Notes: a model not told the origin generated them from the letters alone. A DNA stretch of 64,000 nucleotides from Sphingomonas kaistensis (GCF_036884275.1 NZ_CP145607.1:2653001-2717000); one strand, 5' to 3'; shown: positions 33,269 to 43,331, numbered from the stretch's first letter. Program-made: numbers and translations.

Positions 33269-34654
33269 ATGAGTGTTCTTGCCGCAGTCGCTGCCTTGCT
33301 AGTCGCAACAACTGCTCCAGTCTTTTCCGAGAAGCCATGCACCGACAGTCGTCTGGCCAAGCTAGCCCGGTGCGGAACGGTCGCGGTGGCGGAAGACCGC
33401 GAGCGGCCTGACGGGCGTACGATCGCGCTGAACGTGATCGTAATGCCTGCAACTCCAGCGAGTGTCAGTCAGCCTCCGCTTTTCGACATAGACGGCGGGC
33501 CGGGCCTGCCCGTTACTAAGAATGTCGCTTTTTATGCGACTGACGGTGCCGCTTACCGCGCCGGCCGCGACATCGTCCTGATCGACCAGCGCGGTACGGG
33601 CGGATCCAATGCGCTGCACTGTCCGACGTTCTACAAGCCCGAGGCTACCTACCGCCCTTTGTATCCCGTTGAGGAAGTTCGCCGCTGCCGCCAATCGTTG
33701 GAGCAGAAGGCAGACCTGACCAAGTACGGAACGGCAGAAGCTATCGCTGATCTCGACGCAGTGAGAGCAGCTCTGGGGTACGAGCAGATCGACCTATTCG
33801 GCCTTTCCTACGGGTCGATCGTGGCGCAGCGTTATCTGGCAAGCTTTCCTGATCGGGTCCGCGCAGCCGTGCTGATTGGGGTCGCACCGGCCAGCTCACT
33901 GCCGCCAAGGGGACATGGGGCTGCCGGCCAGCAAGCCTTTAGGAAGTTGGCTGTGCAGTGCAGACTCGAGCCGGCGTGTTCCGCCGCTTTCGACCCGCCG
34001 GCGGATCTCGACCGTGCCCGAACTATGCTGAAAGACATAGCAGGTGCACCATCTGAGGAAGTGTTCTTCGAGAAACTCCGCTCGCTCATGTACCAACCGG
34101 CAGGAGCGCGGCGCGTACCGCTGATCCTGAGCCGGGCGGCCGCCGGAGACCTCGCTCCCTTTTACGCGGCCACGAAGGCATCGCCCTTCATGTATGCTGA
34201 CGGGATGGCATTCACGGTCATCTGCTCCGAAAGCATGGCGCTGATGGATGTGGCCAAAGCCCGCACTGCCGCCAAGAACACAATATTTGGCGACTATCGG
34301 CTGCGGCGACAGCAGGAGGCCTGTGCGGAATGGCCTCGTGCAAAGGTGTCGGCCGATCACCTGAAGCCCATTCGATCCAACATTCCGGTGCTGCTCGTGT
34401 CAGGAGAGCTGGATCCTGTGACTCCGCCCGAGTGGGCAGATGAGGTGGCAAGAGGCCTGCCCAACTCAAAGCACGTCGTGATACCGGCAAGCGGTCACAT
34501 GTTCGATGGCATGAGCGGAGTGGACAGCTGCCTTGACCCACTGATCTTGCGCTTTCTCATGAGCGGAGATGCGAAGGGTCTGGATACCAGCTGTGTCGTA
34601 ACAATGAAGCCGCCGCCCTTCTCGATCCAAGTTGCTAACGGCAGCCCTCGATAG
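33269..34654 (+). CDS. exported alpha/beta hydrolase, tripeptidyl/proline aminopeptidase-like
   Basis: A 461-aa secreted hydrolase. Signal peptide MSVLAAVAALLVATTAPVFS; oxyanion region FDIDGGPGLP; the nucleophile elbow GLSYGS at about residue 178; a cap domain with several cysteines; the Asp in SGELDPVTPPEWA; and the catalytic His in IPASGHMFDG. The order fits the S33 TAP-like peptidases, which release peptides from N-termini. There is no coupled neighbour. A repeat copy follows the stop. Confidence 0.85.
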   Translation: MSVLAAVAALLVATTAPVFSEKPCTDSRLAKLARCGTVAVAEDRERPDGRTIALNVIVMPATPASVSQPPLFDIDGGPGLPVTKNVAFYATDGAAYRAGRDIVLIDQRGTGGSNALHCPTFYKPEATYRPLYPVEEVRRCRQSLEQKADLTKYGTAEAIADLDAVRAALGYEQIDLFGLSYGSIVAQRYLASFPDRVRAAVLIGVAPASSLPPRGHGAAGQQAFRKLAVQCRLEPACSAAFDPPADLDRARTMLKDIAGAPSEEVFFEKLRSLMYQPAGARRVPLILSRAAAGDLAPFYAATKASPFMYADGMAFTVICSESMALMDVAKARTAAKNTIFGDYRLRRQQEACAEWPRAKVSADHLKPIRSNIPVLLVSGELDPVTPPEWADEVARGLPNSKHVVIPASGHMFDGMSGVDSCLDPLILRFLMSGDAKGLDTSCVVTMKPPPFSIQVANGSPR

Positions 34655-34660
34655 TCGCGA

Positions 34661-34688
34661 ACGTCCGCTTTGGGTCGGAAGCAGGCAT
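34661..34688 (+). repeat. interspersed palindromic repeat, copy 8
   Basis: ACGTCCGC-TTTGGGTCGGAA-GCAGGCAT, a slightly decayed copy, 6 bases after the stop of the hydrolase gene. Confidence 0.65.
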
Positions 34689-34742
34689 AAGCCACTTAGC
34701 TGAACGTTTGTCCGCTTACGGGTGAGCGCCCCGCAGCCCTGA

Positions 34743-34770
34743 GCGTCCGCATTGGGCGCAAAGCGGACAT
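34743..34770 (+). repeat. interspersed palindromic repeat, copy 9
   Basis: GCGTCCGC-ATTGGGCGCAAA-GCGGACAT. It lies between copy 8 and the tRNA-Val gene. A further partial left arm is visible near 34709-34716. Confidence 0.65.
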
Positions 34771-34918
34771 CCTGACTGCCAAGGGGATCGCCCATTGGTT
34801 CTTCGGGACTATTCCGGGACTCTCCCGGCCGCGTGATGTCTCACGTTACCCCTTCGTTCCGCCTTGCAGCAGTTGACGCTGAGCGAAATCACTGGAAAAG
34901 CCGAAACTTTCCCTACGG

Positions 34919-34994
34919 GGGCGCTTAGCTCAGCTGGTAGAGCGGCTCGTTTACACCGAGTAGGTCGGCGGTTCGAACCCGTCAGCGCCCACCA
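34919..34994 (+). tRNA. tRNA-Val (anticodon TAC)
   Basis: A complete 76-base cloverleaf with encoded CCA. Acceptor GGGCGCT (34919-34925) pairs with AGCGCCC (34984-34990), the D-arm contains AGCTCAGCTGGTAGAGC, the anticodon stem CTCG/CGAG closes the loop TTTACAC with anticodon TAC, and the T-loop is GTTCGAA. It marks the right edge of the accessory region. Confidence 0.95.
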
Positions 34995-35030
34995 TTCTTA
35001 CCTCGACACTGATGCCCGATCGAGCCCGCC

Positions 35031-35954
35031 TCAGATCGCTGCCATCCCGACTTCCTGGAAATAACGACGCAAGCCGGCACTGGTCGTCGGCGCCATCTCG
35101 ATAAAGACGCGCCGACCGTCGTGCGGATCGCCGCGGCGCACCAGCAGCCCGCGATCGGTCATCGACTTGATCCAGCGAAGCGCGGTGGTCGCCGGCACGG
35201 CAGCGGCGATGCACAGGCTGGAAACCGGCACGCGGTGCTGGACGATCTCCGCCTGCAGGAGGTCGAGGAGCATGTCCCAGGCCGGGTCGGCGAACAGATC
35301 GGCGGGGAGAAAGCTCGCCCGCAACCGCCGCGCCCTTATCATGGCGCGAAGCGCCTCCGCCGAGACATTGGGTACGTCGGTCCGCGGCGGTGCCATCGTC
35401 TCCGGGGAAAGCGGGGGGGCAGCCGACGCCAGGCTCAGACGGGCAAGGGTCGAGGCGATCCGGCTGACTTCCTCGCTCAATTGGCGGAGCCGCGCTGCGC
35501 TGGCATCGGAGGCGACATCTCGTGCCCCGCCGATATGCTGCGGCCCGATCGCCAGCGACAGCCCTGCCAGCCGCTCCATCTCGTCCGCATTGACCAGCAA
35601 TTCGACGTCGGCGTCGGCAAGATCGGCCATGACGGAATCGAGTTGCTCGATGCGTGCGGCAACCACGACGCCGAACCGCTTGCGCGCCGCCTCACGTCCT
35701 GCCCGCTCGAGCAGGCGGCGGACCGGAAGCGTCGGTTCTTCGTCGATTTCGATCCACAAGGCCGAAAGCGTCGCCCGCTCCTCCAGCGCCTCGATCGCTT
35801 CGGCGGGACTGAGCTCCGACAGGGTGCGGAGCCCGCTTAGCTCGGACGTATGACGGGCTCGCTCGCGGGCGGCGGGCGTGTCGCCCACCACCATGATCGG
35901 AGCGCGCATCGGCTCCGAAGCGTCGTAAGCGAAAGAAGACGTGGCAACGGTCAT
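35031..35954 (-). CDS. MarR-type winged-helix regulator with N-terminal extension
   Basis: A 307-aa protein. The N-terminal half (about 15-135) looks like a receiver-like or sensory alpha/beta domain (PIMVVGDTPAARERARHTSE, then FGVVVAARIEQLD), without a clear phospho-Asp. The C-terminal third is a winged helix (VPVSSLCIAAAVPATTALRW, SMTDRGLLVRRGDPHDGRRV), as in MarR regulators. It is divergent from the small gene at 36117. Target genes are unknown. Confidence 0.75.
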   Translation of the reverse strand: MTVATSSFAYDASEPMRAPIMVVGDTPAARERARHTSELSGLRTLSELSPAEAIEALEERATLSALWIEIDEEPTLPVRRLLERAGREAARKRFGVVVAARIEQLDSVMADLADADVELLVNADEMERLAGLSLAIGPQHIGGARDVASDASAARLRQLSEEVSRIASTLARLSLASAAPPLSPETMAPPRTDVPNVSAEALRAMIRARRLRASFLPADLFADPAWDMLLDLLQAEIVQHRVPVSSLCIAAAVPATTALRWIKSMTDRGLLVRRGDPHDGRRVFIEMAPTTSAGLRRYFQEVGMAAI

Positions 35955-36116
35955 GACACCATCCTGTGGGAGCCAATTTAACCGAGCCCGAGCAGACTAC
36001 ACTGCAAATCGGCGCCAAGTCAGCGAAAACTTTGTCCATATTTGAGATTAGTGTCATCCGGCGGCAAGCCGGCTGAGTATCTGTTTCGGGATTGAGCGAT
36101 TAGAGACGTGGGCGAA

Positions 36117-36398
36117 ATGACTGACACCGACAACGACGACATTCTGTTCAGAGGCACCGTCCTCGTTACGCTGCGTCAAGGCATTCGCCAGTCTTCCCGG
36201 CTAGCGAGGGAGCTCGCCGGTGACGCGCTTATCGGGCAGGAAGCGCTCGGATTGCTTGGCCGGTTGAAGGCAATTGACTCCGAACTGGATGATATTGCCC
36301 GGCCGGATCCCGACTTCCGCCTCGCCAACAACGATCCATTCTGGAACCAGCCCCCGCATCCGTTTCTTCGGGAAGCGTCCGGTCACAGTGGCATGTAG
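36117..36398 (+). CDS. small conserved hypothetical protein
   Basis: A 93-aa acidic, helical protein beginning MTDTDNDDILFRGTVLVTLR and ending in a proline/histidine-rich tail. No domain is recognised. A GTG at 36108 would add three residues; neither start has a strong ribosome binding site. Its last 16 bases overlap the end of the convergent CysQ-like gene. Confidence 0.6.
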   Translation: MTDTDNDDILFRGTVLVTLRQGIRQSSRLARELAGDALIGQEALGLLGRLKAIDSELDDIARPDPDFRLANNDPFWNQPPHPFLREASGHSGM

Positions 36399-37177
36399 GG
36401 CGCGAGTTTCGGCCCCTTCCATCCGGCCGAGGCGGCGAATCCAGGATTGAGGAAGCCGGGCTTGCCATAGCCGAGCGGCGCCCCGCCCGGCCCATCGACT
36501 TGCCCGCCCGCGGCCAGCAGCACTGCATGGCCGGCCGCCGTGTCCCATTCGGAAGTCGGGGACAGGCGCGGGTAATAATCCGCCTTGCCTTGTGCCAGCA
36601 GGCAGAATTTGAGGCTTGAACCGACCGAGACCAGCTCTGCATCGGGCAATTCGGTGGTGAGAAAATCGCGGGTCGCCTGGTTCATGTGCGATTTGGAAGC
36701 GACCACGGTCAGCCTTTCGCCTGGCGTGCGAACCGCTAGCGGAGCGCGCGTTCCGTCGTGGCTCTCCACCCACGCCACCCCGCCCACCACGCCCGCCCAC
36801 AAGCGGCCCTGCTCGGGGGCCAGCACCAGTCCGAGAACCGGAGTGCCGGCGACGACCAGCCCAATGTTGGCGGTGTAATCGTCGCCGCCGCGGACGAACT
36901 CGCGGGTGCCGTCGAGCGGGTCGACCAGGAAGAAGCTCTCGCCAAGCGCGGGGATGCGACCGGCGGCCACTTCCTCTTCGGCCACCACCGGCACGCCGGG
37001 AGCGTGCCGCGCCAGCGCGGCGAGGATGATCGCTTCGGCGGCGCGGTCGGCCTCGGTGACAGGCGACAGATCGCCTTTGTGCTCGACCGCAAAACCCCGG
37101 CTACGGACCGCCCGGATCGCCTCTCCCGCCTCGCGGCAAGCGAGGCCGAGCGGGTCCAGCAGCGCGGCCAGATCCAC
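36383..37177 (-). CDS. cysQ: inositol monophosphatase-family phosphatase, CysQ-like
   Basis: A 264-aa metal-dependent phosphatase probably acting on 3'-phosphoadenosine 5'-phosphate. Family motifs: VVAEEEVAAG (first metal Glu), FFLVDPLDGTREF (DPxDGT metal site) and TSEWDTAAGHAVLLAAGG (WD metal site). The GTG at 37177 follows the SDR stop codon by one base, implying coupling. CysQ recycles PAP from sulfate assimilation. The alternative is a plain inositol phosphatase. Confidence 0.85.
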   Translation of the reverse strand: MDLAALLDPLGLACREAGEAIRAVRSRGFAVEHKGDLSPVTEADRAAEAIILAALARHAPGVPVVAEEEVAAGRIPALGESFFLVDPLDGTREFVRGGDDYTANIGLVVAGTPVLGLVLAPEQGRLWAGVVGGVAWVESHDGTRAPLAVRTPGERLTVVASKSHMNQATRDFLTTELPDAELVSVGSSLKFCLLAQGKADYYPRLSPTSEWDTAAGHAVLLAAGGQVDGPGGAPLGYGKPGFLNPGFAASAGWKGPKLAPYMPL

Positions 37178-37178
37178 G

Positions 37179-37958
37179 TTACTTGGGCGCCATCCGAATG
37201 CCGCCGTCGAGCCTGACATGCTCGGCATTCATGTAACCGCTTTCGACCATGAATACGGCGAGATTGGCATATTCCTCCGGCCGGCCGAGGCGCTTGGGAA
37301 ACGGCACCTGCGCGCCCAGCGCATCCTGGACCTGCGGCGGCATCATCGCGACCATCGGGGTCTTGAACACACCCGGCAGGATGGTGTTGACCCGGACGCC
37401 CTCGTTCATGAGATCGCGGGCGATCGGCAGGGTCATTGCCAGCACGCCGCCCTTGGACGCCGAGTAGGCCGCCTGGCCGATCTGGCCGTCCTCGGCGGCG
37501 ACCGAGGCGGTGTTGATGATCACGCCCTTTTCGCCGTCGTCGCCCGGCTCTCCGTCGACCATGCCGGCCGCCGAATGGGCAATGCAGCGGAAGGTGCCGA
37601 TGAGGTTGATGCCGATCACCAGTTCGAACTGGTGGAGCGGATACTTCTTCACCGCCTTGGTCTCGCGGTCGCGGCCGACGGTCTTCACGGCGTTGGCGAC
37701 ACCGGCACAGTTGACCAGCACGCGCTCCTGCCCGTGGGCGGCGCGGGCCTTTTCGAAGCCGGCGGCGACGGTGTCGTCGTTGGTGACGTCCACTTCGCAG
37801 AAGATGCCGCCGATCTCGGCCGCGACCTTCTGGCCCTGCTCCTCATTGCGGTCGAAGATGGCGACCTTGGCGCCCTTGGCGGCGAGCGCCCGGGCGGTTG
37901 CCTCACCAAGCCCCGACGCGCCGCCGGTGACCACTGCCGCAATGCCGTTGATGTTCAT
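37179..37958 (-). CDS. short-chain dehydrogenase, 3-hydroxyacyl-CoA dehydrogenase type II-like
   Basis: A 259-aa NAD-dependent SDR. The cofactor motif is TGGASGLGEATARAL, acidic selector D in AIFDRNEE, the NAG-type motif is NCAGVA, and the catalytic set is Ser in NTASVAAE with YSASK. It resembles the HSD17B10 group that oxidises 3-hydroxy(-2-methyl)acyl-CoA in branched-chain amino-acid and fatty-acid breakdown, in keeping with the neighbouring leucine-pathway genes. Confidence 0.85.
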   Translation of the reverse strand: MNINGIAAVVTGGASGLGEATARALAAKGAKVAIFDRNEEQGQKVAAEIGGIFCEVDVTNDDTVAAGFEKARAAHGQERVLVNCAGVANAVKTVGRDRETKAVKKYPLHQFELVIGINLIGTFRCIAHSAAGMVDGEPGDDGEKGVIINTASVAAEDGQIGQAAYSASKGGVLAMTLPIARDLMNEGVRVNTILPGVFKTPMVAMMPPQVQDALGAQVPFPKRLGRPEEYANLAVFMVESGYMNAEHVRLDGGIRMAPK

Positions 37959-38074
37959 GTTTCGAGCCTCTCCCGAGAAGAAAACTGATAGCGTCCACTT
38001 CGTCCACTTCGGCGGATTCAGGCACGCTGGATGACTGCGGCGGGTCTATCGAAAGCCTCGTCCGTAGGACAGGA

Positions 38075-39934
38075 TTATTCGGCCGCCTCGACCCGCGCCA
38101 GCAGCGCTTCGACCTGCACCTGCGCGCCGGCTTTGACGGTAAGCTCGGCGACCACGCCATCGAAAGGGGCAAGCATCGCATGCTCCATCTTCATCGCTTC
38201 GAGCGTCAGGAGGCGCTGGCCTTTCTCGACCCGCTCCCCTTCGGCGACATCGACGCTGGTGACCTTGCCCGGCATCGGCGCCAGCAAGCTGCCGTTCCCG
38301 GCACTCCCCGCACCCCCGCCCCGCGCGCGTCTCTCGAAGGCATAAGCCTGCCCGCCTTCGAACAGAACGACCTGCGCGTCGTCTGCGAAGCCCGACGCGG
38401 GCGCATAGTCCTCGGTATCGTCAAGAACGATGCGGCGGCGGTCGGTGCCGAAGCTCAGGGTGGCAGCGGGGGCCGACGGCGCGTTGAGGCGGAACCCGGC
38501 CAGCGCCGGCTGCTCTTCCGCCGCCAGCGCGACCACCGCGGCGGCCCGCCACAGCGCCTCGTCGGGCGCATTGTCGGGCACCAGCGTGTCGAGCTTGCGG
38601 CCGATGAAGCCGGTGTCGAGCGCGGCGTCTTCGAAATCCTCGTCGAGCAGGCAGTTGACGAGGAAACCGGCGTTGGTCCGCACCGGCCAAACCTCGACCC
38701 CGTCAAGCATGGCGGCCAGCGAGTCGATCGCCTCGCCCCGGTCGTCGCCATGGGCAACGAGCTTGGCGATCATCGGGTCGTAGAAAGGCGAAATCGCATC
38801 GCCTTCCTCGACCCCGGTTTCGACCCGGCCTTCCGCGCCAAGATCGAAATGGTCGAGCCGCCCGGTGCTGGGCAGGAAACCGGTCGAGGGGTCTTCGGCA
38901 TAAAGCCGCGCTTCGATCGCGTGGCCGGTGATCGAAAGCTCGTCCTGCCGCTTGGGCAATGGCTCGCCGCTGGCGACGCGAAGCTGCCATTCGACCAGAT
39001 CCTGGCCGGTGATCTCTTCGGTGACGGGATGCTCGACCTGCAGCCGGGTGTTCATTTCCATGAACCAGATGCGGTCGGCGCGGAGGCCTTCGCTGCCGTC
39101 GGCGATGAATTCGATGGTGCCGGCGCCTTCGTAATCGACCGCCTGCGCCGCGCGGACCGCAGCCCCGCAGACCGCCGACCGGGTCTCCTCGTCCATGCCT
39201 GGCGCAGGCGCTTCCTCGATCACCTTCTGGTGACGGCGCTGGAGCGAGCAGTCGCGTTCGAACAGGTGGACGACGCTGCCGTGACTATCGCCGAACACCT
39301 GCACCTCGATATGGCGCGGGCTTTCGATCCACTTTTCGAGCAGCACGACGTCGTTGCCGAAGCTCGACGCCGCCTCGCGCCGGCAGCTGTCGAGCGCGTC
39401 GGCGAAATCCTCGGCTGCATCGACCTTGCGCATCCCCTTGCCGCCGCCGCCCGCGACCGCCTTGATGAGGACGGGATAGCCGATGGCGTCGGCCTCGGCC
39501 TTGAGCCGCTCCGCCGACTGGTCGTCGCCCATATAGCCCGGCGTGACCGGCACCCCGGCCTCGGCCATCAGTTTCTTGGCGGCGTCCTTCAGGCCCATGG
39601 CGCGGATGCTGGCGGGCTTGGGGCCGACCCAGATGAGGCCGGCATCAAGCACCGCCTGCGCGAATTCGGCATTCTCGGAGAGGAAGCCGTAGCCCGGATG
39701 GATCGCTTCCGCGCCCGTGTCCTTGGCCGCAGCGATGAGCTTCTCACCGACCAGATAGCTTTCGCGCGCGGGTGACGGGCCGATGTGGACCGCCTCGTCG
39801 GCCATGCGGACGTGCAGCGCGTTGGCGTCGGCGTCCGAATACACCGCGACCGTGCGGATGCCGAGGTGCTGCGCAGTGCGGATGACGCGGCAGGCGATCT
39901 CGCCGCGATTGGCGATGAGAAGCGAGGTGATCAT
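38075..39934 (-). CDS. methylcrotonyl-CoA (or related acyl-CoA) carboxylase, biotin-carrying alpha subunit
   Basis: A 619-aa subunit. The N-terminal biotin carboxylase part begins [20 protein letters not shown] and contains the Gly-rich ATP loop [14 protein letters not shown] and [15 protein letters not shown]. The C-terminal biotinyl domain has the biotinylation site [12 protein letters not shown] near residue 575. ATG 39934 overlaps the biotin synthase stop (ATGA). With the beta subunit and isovaleryl-CoA dehydrogenase nearby, 3-methylcrotonyl-CoA is the most likely substrate; propionyl- or geranyl-CoA are alternatives. Confidence 0.92.
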   Translation of the reverse strand: MITSLLIANRGEIACRVIRTAQHLGIRTVAVYSDADANALHVRMADEAVHIGPSPARESYLVGEKLIAAAKDTGAEAIHPGYGFLSENAEFAQAVLDAGLIWVGPKPASIRAMGLKDAAKKLMAEAGVPVTPGYMGDDQSAERLKAEADAIGYPVLIKAVAGGGGKGMRKVDAAEDFADALDSCRREAASSFGNDVVLLEKWIESPRHIEVQVFGDSHGSVVHLFERDCSLQRRHQKVIEEAPAPGMDEETRSAVCGAAVRAAQAVDYEGAGTIEFIADGSEGLRADRIWFMEMNTRLQVEHPVTEEITGQDLVEWQLRVASGEPLPKRQDELSITGHAIEARLYAEDPSTGFLPSTGRLDHFDLGAEGRVETGVEEGDAISPFYDPMIAKLVAHGDDRGEAIDSLAAMLDGVEVWPVRTNAGFLVNCLLDEDFEDAALDTGFIGRKLDTLVPDNAPDEALWRAAAVVALAAEEQPALAGFRLNAPSAPAATLSFGTDRRRIVLDDTEDYAPASGFADDAQVVLFEGGQAYAFERRARGGGAGSAGNGSLLAPMPGKVTSVDVAEGERVEKGQRLLTLEAMKMEHAMLAPFDGVVAELTVKAGAQVQVEALLARVEAAE

Positions 39935-40920
39935 TCGGCAGCCTCCAGCGCGCGCATCGGTTCCTCGGCTTGCATCGGCGTCAGCCCCAGCTTGGCGAAC
40001 AATGCCGCATCCTTGCTGTCGCCGGCGTTGGCGGTGGTCAGCAATTTGTCGCCGGTGAAAATGCTGTTGGCGCCGGCGAGGAAGCACAAAGCCTGGGTCG
40101 CCTCGCTCATGCTCTCGCGCCCGGCCGACAGGCGGACCATCGAGCGCGGCATGGTGAGGCGTGCGACCGCAACGGTGCGGACGAACTCGATATCGTCGAT
40201 GAGCCGCTCGCCCGCATACATGTCGCCGAGCACCGTTCCCTTGACCGGGACCAGCGCATTGACCGGCACGCTTTCGGGATGACGCGGCAAGGTGGCGAGC
40301 GCGTGGAGGAAGCCGACCCGGTCGTCGCGGCTTTCGCCCATTCCGACGATCCCGCCGCAGCAGACGCTGATCCCGGCAGCGCGCACTTCCTCCAGGGTGT
40401 CGAGCCGCTCAGCGAAGGTGCGGGTGGAGATGATCTCGCCATAATGCTCGGGCGAGGTGTCGATGTTATGGTTGTAATAATCGAGCCCGGCGGCCTTGAG
40501 CTGACGCGCCTGCTCGCCGCTCAGCATGCCAAGCGTCATACAGGTCTCAAGCCCCATCGCCTTGACACCCTCGACCATGCGGCAGACCGCCGCCATGTCT
40601 CGATCCTTCGGGCTGCGCCACGCCGCGCCCATGCAGAAGCGCTGCGAACCCGCCGCCTTCGCCTCGGCAGCCGACGCAAGGACGGCATCGACGTCCATCA
40701 GCTTTTCGGCCTTAAGCCCGCTCTCGGCGAACGCCGACTGCGAGCAATAGCCGCAATCCTCCGGGCAACCACCGGTCTTGATCGACAGGAGCGTGCAGAG
40801 CTGCACCTCCCCCGCGGCGTGATGCGCGCGGTGCGTTTCGGCGGCGCGGAACAGCAATTCGGTGAACGGCAGGTCGAAGAGGTCCGCGATCTCGGGGCGG
40901 GTCCAGTCGGTACGGGTCAT
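39931..40920 (-). CDS. bioB: biotin synthase
   Basis: A 329-aa radical-SAM enzyme that inserts sulfur into dethiobiotin. The 4Fe-4S motif is CPEDCGYC, followed by the conserved SQSAF; further family motifs are [23 protein letters not shown] and [15 protein letters not shown]. It is encoded between the carboxyltransferase and biotin-carboxylase genes, 5 bases after the first and overlapping the second, so the cofactor maker is translated together with the biotin enzyme. No other bio genes are nearby. Confidence 0.96.
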   Translation of the reverse strand: MTRTDWTRPEIADLFDLPFTELLFRAAETHRAHHAAGEVQLCTLLSIKTGGCPEDCGYCSQSAFAESGLKAEKLMDVDAVLASAAEAKAAGSQRFCMGAAWRSPKDRDMAAVCRMVEGVKAMGLETCMTLGMLSGEQARQLKAAGLDYYNHNIDTSPEHYGEIISTRTFAERLDTLEEVRAAGISVCCGGIVGMGESRDDRVGFLHALATLPRHPESVPVNALVPVKGTVLGDMYAGERLIDDIEFVRTVAVARLTMPRSMVRLSAGRESMSEATQALCFLAGANSIFTGDKLLTTANAGDSKDAALFAKLGLTPMQAEEPMRALEAAE

Positions 40921-40925
40921 GGAAA

Positions 40926-42554
40926 TCACATCCGGAAGACGCCGAACTGCGGGCGGTCCGCAATCGGCGCGTTGAGGCAGGCGGCGAGCGCGAGGCCGAG
41001 GACGTCGCGGGTCTGGGCGGGGTCGATGATGCCGTCGTCCCACAGCCGCGCGGTGGCGTGCCAGGGGTTGCCCTGCGCCTCGTAATCCTCGCGGATCGGG
41101 GCCTTGAAGGCTTCGGCTTCTTCCGGTGACCATTTGTCGGCATCGCGGTGGACGGTGGCCAGCACGCTTGCCGCCTGCTCGCCGCCCATCACGCTGATCC
41201 GGCTGTTGGGCCAACTGAACAGGAAGCGCGGCGAATAAGCGCGGCCGCACATGCCGTAATTGCCCGCGCCGAAGCTGCCGCCGATCAGTACGGTGATCTT
41301 GGGCACCTGCGCGGTGGCGACGGCGGTGACGAGCTTGGCGCCATGCTTGGCGATGCCTTCGGCCTCGAACTTGCCGCCGACCATGAAGCCCGAGATGTTC
41401 TGGAGAAACAGCAACGGCACGCGGCGCTGGCAGGCGAGCTCGATGAAATGCGCGCCCTTGACCGCGCTTTCGCTGAACAGGACGCCGTTATTGGCGAGGA
41501 TGGCGACCGGCGACCCATGGATATGCGCGAAGCCGGTGACGAGGGTGGTGCCGTAGAGCGGTTTGAACTCGTGAAATTCGCTAGCGTCGACGAGCCGCGC
41601 GATGACCTCGTGCACGTCATAGGGCGCCCGGACGTCTTCGGGGACGATGCCGTAAAGCTCGGCCGGATCGTAAGCGGGATCGCGCGGTTCGATCCCTTCC
41701 AATTCCGCATCTTGCGACTGGAAGGTGCTGACGATGTCGCGGACGATCGACAGCGCATGCTCGTCATTGTCGGCGAGGTGATCGACCACGCCCGACTTGC
41801 GCGCATGAAGGTCGCCGCCGCCAAGATCCTCGGCGCTGATCTCCTCGCCGGTCGCGGCCTTCACCAGCGGCGGGCCACCGAGGAAGATGGTGCCTTGGTT
41901 GGCGACGATCACGCTTTCATCGCTCATCGCCGGCACATAAGCGCCGCCCGCGGTGCACGACCCCATCACGCAAGCGATCTGCGGGATGCCAAGCGCGCTC
42001 ATGTTGGCCTGGTTGAAGAAGATCCGGCCGAAATGGTCGCGGTCGGGAAACACCTCGGCCTGATGCGGCAGGTTGGCGCCGCCCGAATCCACCAGATAGA
42101 TGCACGGCAGGCGGTTGGCCTCGGCGATTTCCTGGGCGCGGAGGTGCTTCTTGACCGTCAGCGGATAATAGGTGCCGCCCTTCACCGTGGCGTCGTTGCA
42201 GACGATCATCACCTGCCGCCCCGACACCCGCGCGATTCCGCAGATGATGCCGGCGCCCGGCACCTCGCCGTCATACATGTCGCAGGCGGCGAGCTGTCCG
42301 ATCTCGAGAAACGGCGAGCCCGGATCGAGCAGCCGCTCGACCCGCTCGCGCGGAAGCAATTTGCCGCGCGACACGTGGCGGTCGCGGCTCTTTTCGGTGC
42401 CGCCGAGCGCGGCCTTGGCGACGTCGCCGCGCAGCCGCTCGGCCAGCGCGCGGTTATGCGCGGCGCGGGCCTGGAATTCGGCGCTGTCCGGCTGGATCTT
42501 GGTATCGAGGCGCGGCGCGCTCATGCGTGTGGCCATCCCGTTTGTCGAAAACAC
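40926..42554 (-). CDS. methylcrotonyl-CoA carboxylase, carboxyltransferase beta subunit
   Basis: A 542-aa carboxyltransferase with N- and C-terminal crotonase-fold halves: [20 protein letters not shown] and [18 protein letters not shown] in the first, [20 protein letters not shown] and [20 protein letters not shown] in the second. These are typical of MccB/LiuB. The GTG at 42554 is 6 bases after GGAGG; ATG 42536 and 42524 are alternatives. It heads the leftward unit beta, bioB, alpha. Confidence 0.93.
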   Translation of the reverse strand: MFSTNGMATRMSAPRLDTKIQPDSAEFQARAAHNRALAERLRGDVAKAALGGTEKSRDRHVSRGKLLPRERVERLLDPGSPFLEIGQLAACDMYDGEVPGAGIICGIARVSGRQVMIVCNDATVKGGTYYPLTVKKHLRAQEIAEANRLPCIYLVDSGGANLPHQAEVFPDRDHFGRIFFNQANMSALGIPQIACVMGSCTAGGAYVPAMSDESVIVANQGTIFLGGPPLVKAATGEEISAEDLGGGDLHARKSGVVDHLADNDEHALSIVRDIVSTFQSQDAELEGIEPRDPAYDPAELYGIVPEDVRAPYDVHEVIARLVDASEFHEFKPLYGTTLVTGFAHIHGSPVAILANNGVLFSESAVKGAHFIELACQRRVPLLFLQNISGFMVGGKFEAEGIAKHGAKLVTAVATAQVPKITVLIGGSFGAGNYGMCGRAYSPRFLFSWPNSRISVMGGEQAASVLATVHRDADKWSPEEAEAFKAPIREDYEAQGNPWHATARLWDDGIIDPAQTRDVLGLALAACLNAPIADRPQFGVFRM

Positions 42555-42650
42555 ATCTCGCCTCCGCGCCTAGCGGCCCCTCGCCCGCTTGCAAAGCCGA
42601 TCGGGGAGTCGCGGCGAGTTCGCGACTGCAGTCCAGATACGAGGTTCTCG

Positions 42651-42979
42651 ATGGCTCGCTCGCCGCTTCCCTGCTAGTCCTGAGCCTGGGCGGATGCGAC
42701 GTCACCACCGTCGGGGGTAAGCAGACCGAAACGGCCGCGGCACAACCGGGCACGGCGCTCGGGATCAATCCGCGGGCGATCAACAAGTCGGTGCTACCTG
42801 GCGACGATTTCTACCGATATGCCAACGCCGAGTGGGTGAAGACCGCCGAAATCCCCGCCGACCGTTCCAGCATCGGCGCGTTCTCCATCGCCGATCAGGT
42901 CCGCGAGAGAAACCCGAGCACTAAGGTCCAAGAGCAGCCTAAAGGTCTGGTAAGCCCCTCCCCGCGCCCCACCGGATGA
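42651..42979 (+). pseudogene. remnant of an M13 (neprilysin/PepO-type) metallopeptidase lipoprotein
   Basis: Residues encoded at about 42764-42913 (INKSVLPGDDFYRYANAEWV, then EIPADRSSIGAFSIADQVRE) are the unmistakable N-terminus of M13 peptidases, which are normally about 680 aa. The frame then leaves the family and stops at 42979, with no HExxH zinc domain anywhere near. Upstream, the lipoprotein signal (ASLLVLSLGGC) is in a frame whose natural ATG at 42651 is offset by one base. It is therefore a truncated and frameshifted remnant. Confidence 0.8.
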
Positions 42980-42995
42980 GCTAGCAGGTCGTCCC

Positions 42996-43331
42996 ATGCC
43001 GACGATCCTGCTGCTCATCTGCTCCAACATCTTCATGACCGCTGCCTGGTACTGGCATCTGAAAGGCGGGATGAGCAAACCAATCCTGCTGGTGATCTTC
43101 ATCAGCTGGAGCATCGCGCTGGTCGAATATTGCTTCGCAGTGCCAGCCAACCGGATCGGCTATGCCAACGGCTGGAGCGGCGCGCAGCTCAAGATCGCGC
43201 AAGAGGCGATCACGCTGATCGTGTTCGGCGGGTTCATGGTGACGGTGCTCGGCGAGCCGCTGCATTGGCGGCACTTCGCTGCGTTCGCCTGCATCATGGC
43301 CGCGGTGGGGTTCATGTTCGGCGGCAAGTAA
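42996..43331 (+). CDS. DUF486 / DMT-superfamily small membrane protein
   Basis: A 111-aa protein with four transmembrane helices (MPTILLLICSNIFMTAAWYW; KPILLVIFISWSIALVEYCF; AITLIVFGGFMVTVL; FAAFACIMAAVGFMFGG). Sequence and length fit the DUF486 family related to small drug/metabolite transporters. The function is not known. It is followed about 60 bases later by a ribosome-associated-factor-like gene. Confidence 0.85.
   Translation: MPTILLLICSNIFMTAAWYWHLKGGMSKPILLVIFISWSIALVEYCFAVPANRIGYANGWSGAQLKIAQEAITLIVFGGFMVTVLGEPLHWRHFAAFACIMAAVGFMFGGK

Noticed and set aside
30117..34770. Integron-like gene cassettes with attC sites
   Set aside because: The palindromes are too short (24-28 bp), lack the GTTRRRY/RYYYAAC core sites, genes lie on both strands and no integron integrase is present.
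30117..34770. CRISPR array
   Set aside because: Spacing between copies is irregular (tens to over a thousand bases) with genes in between, and no cas genes occur.
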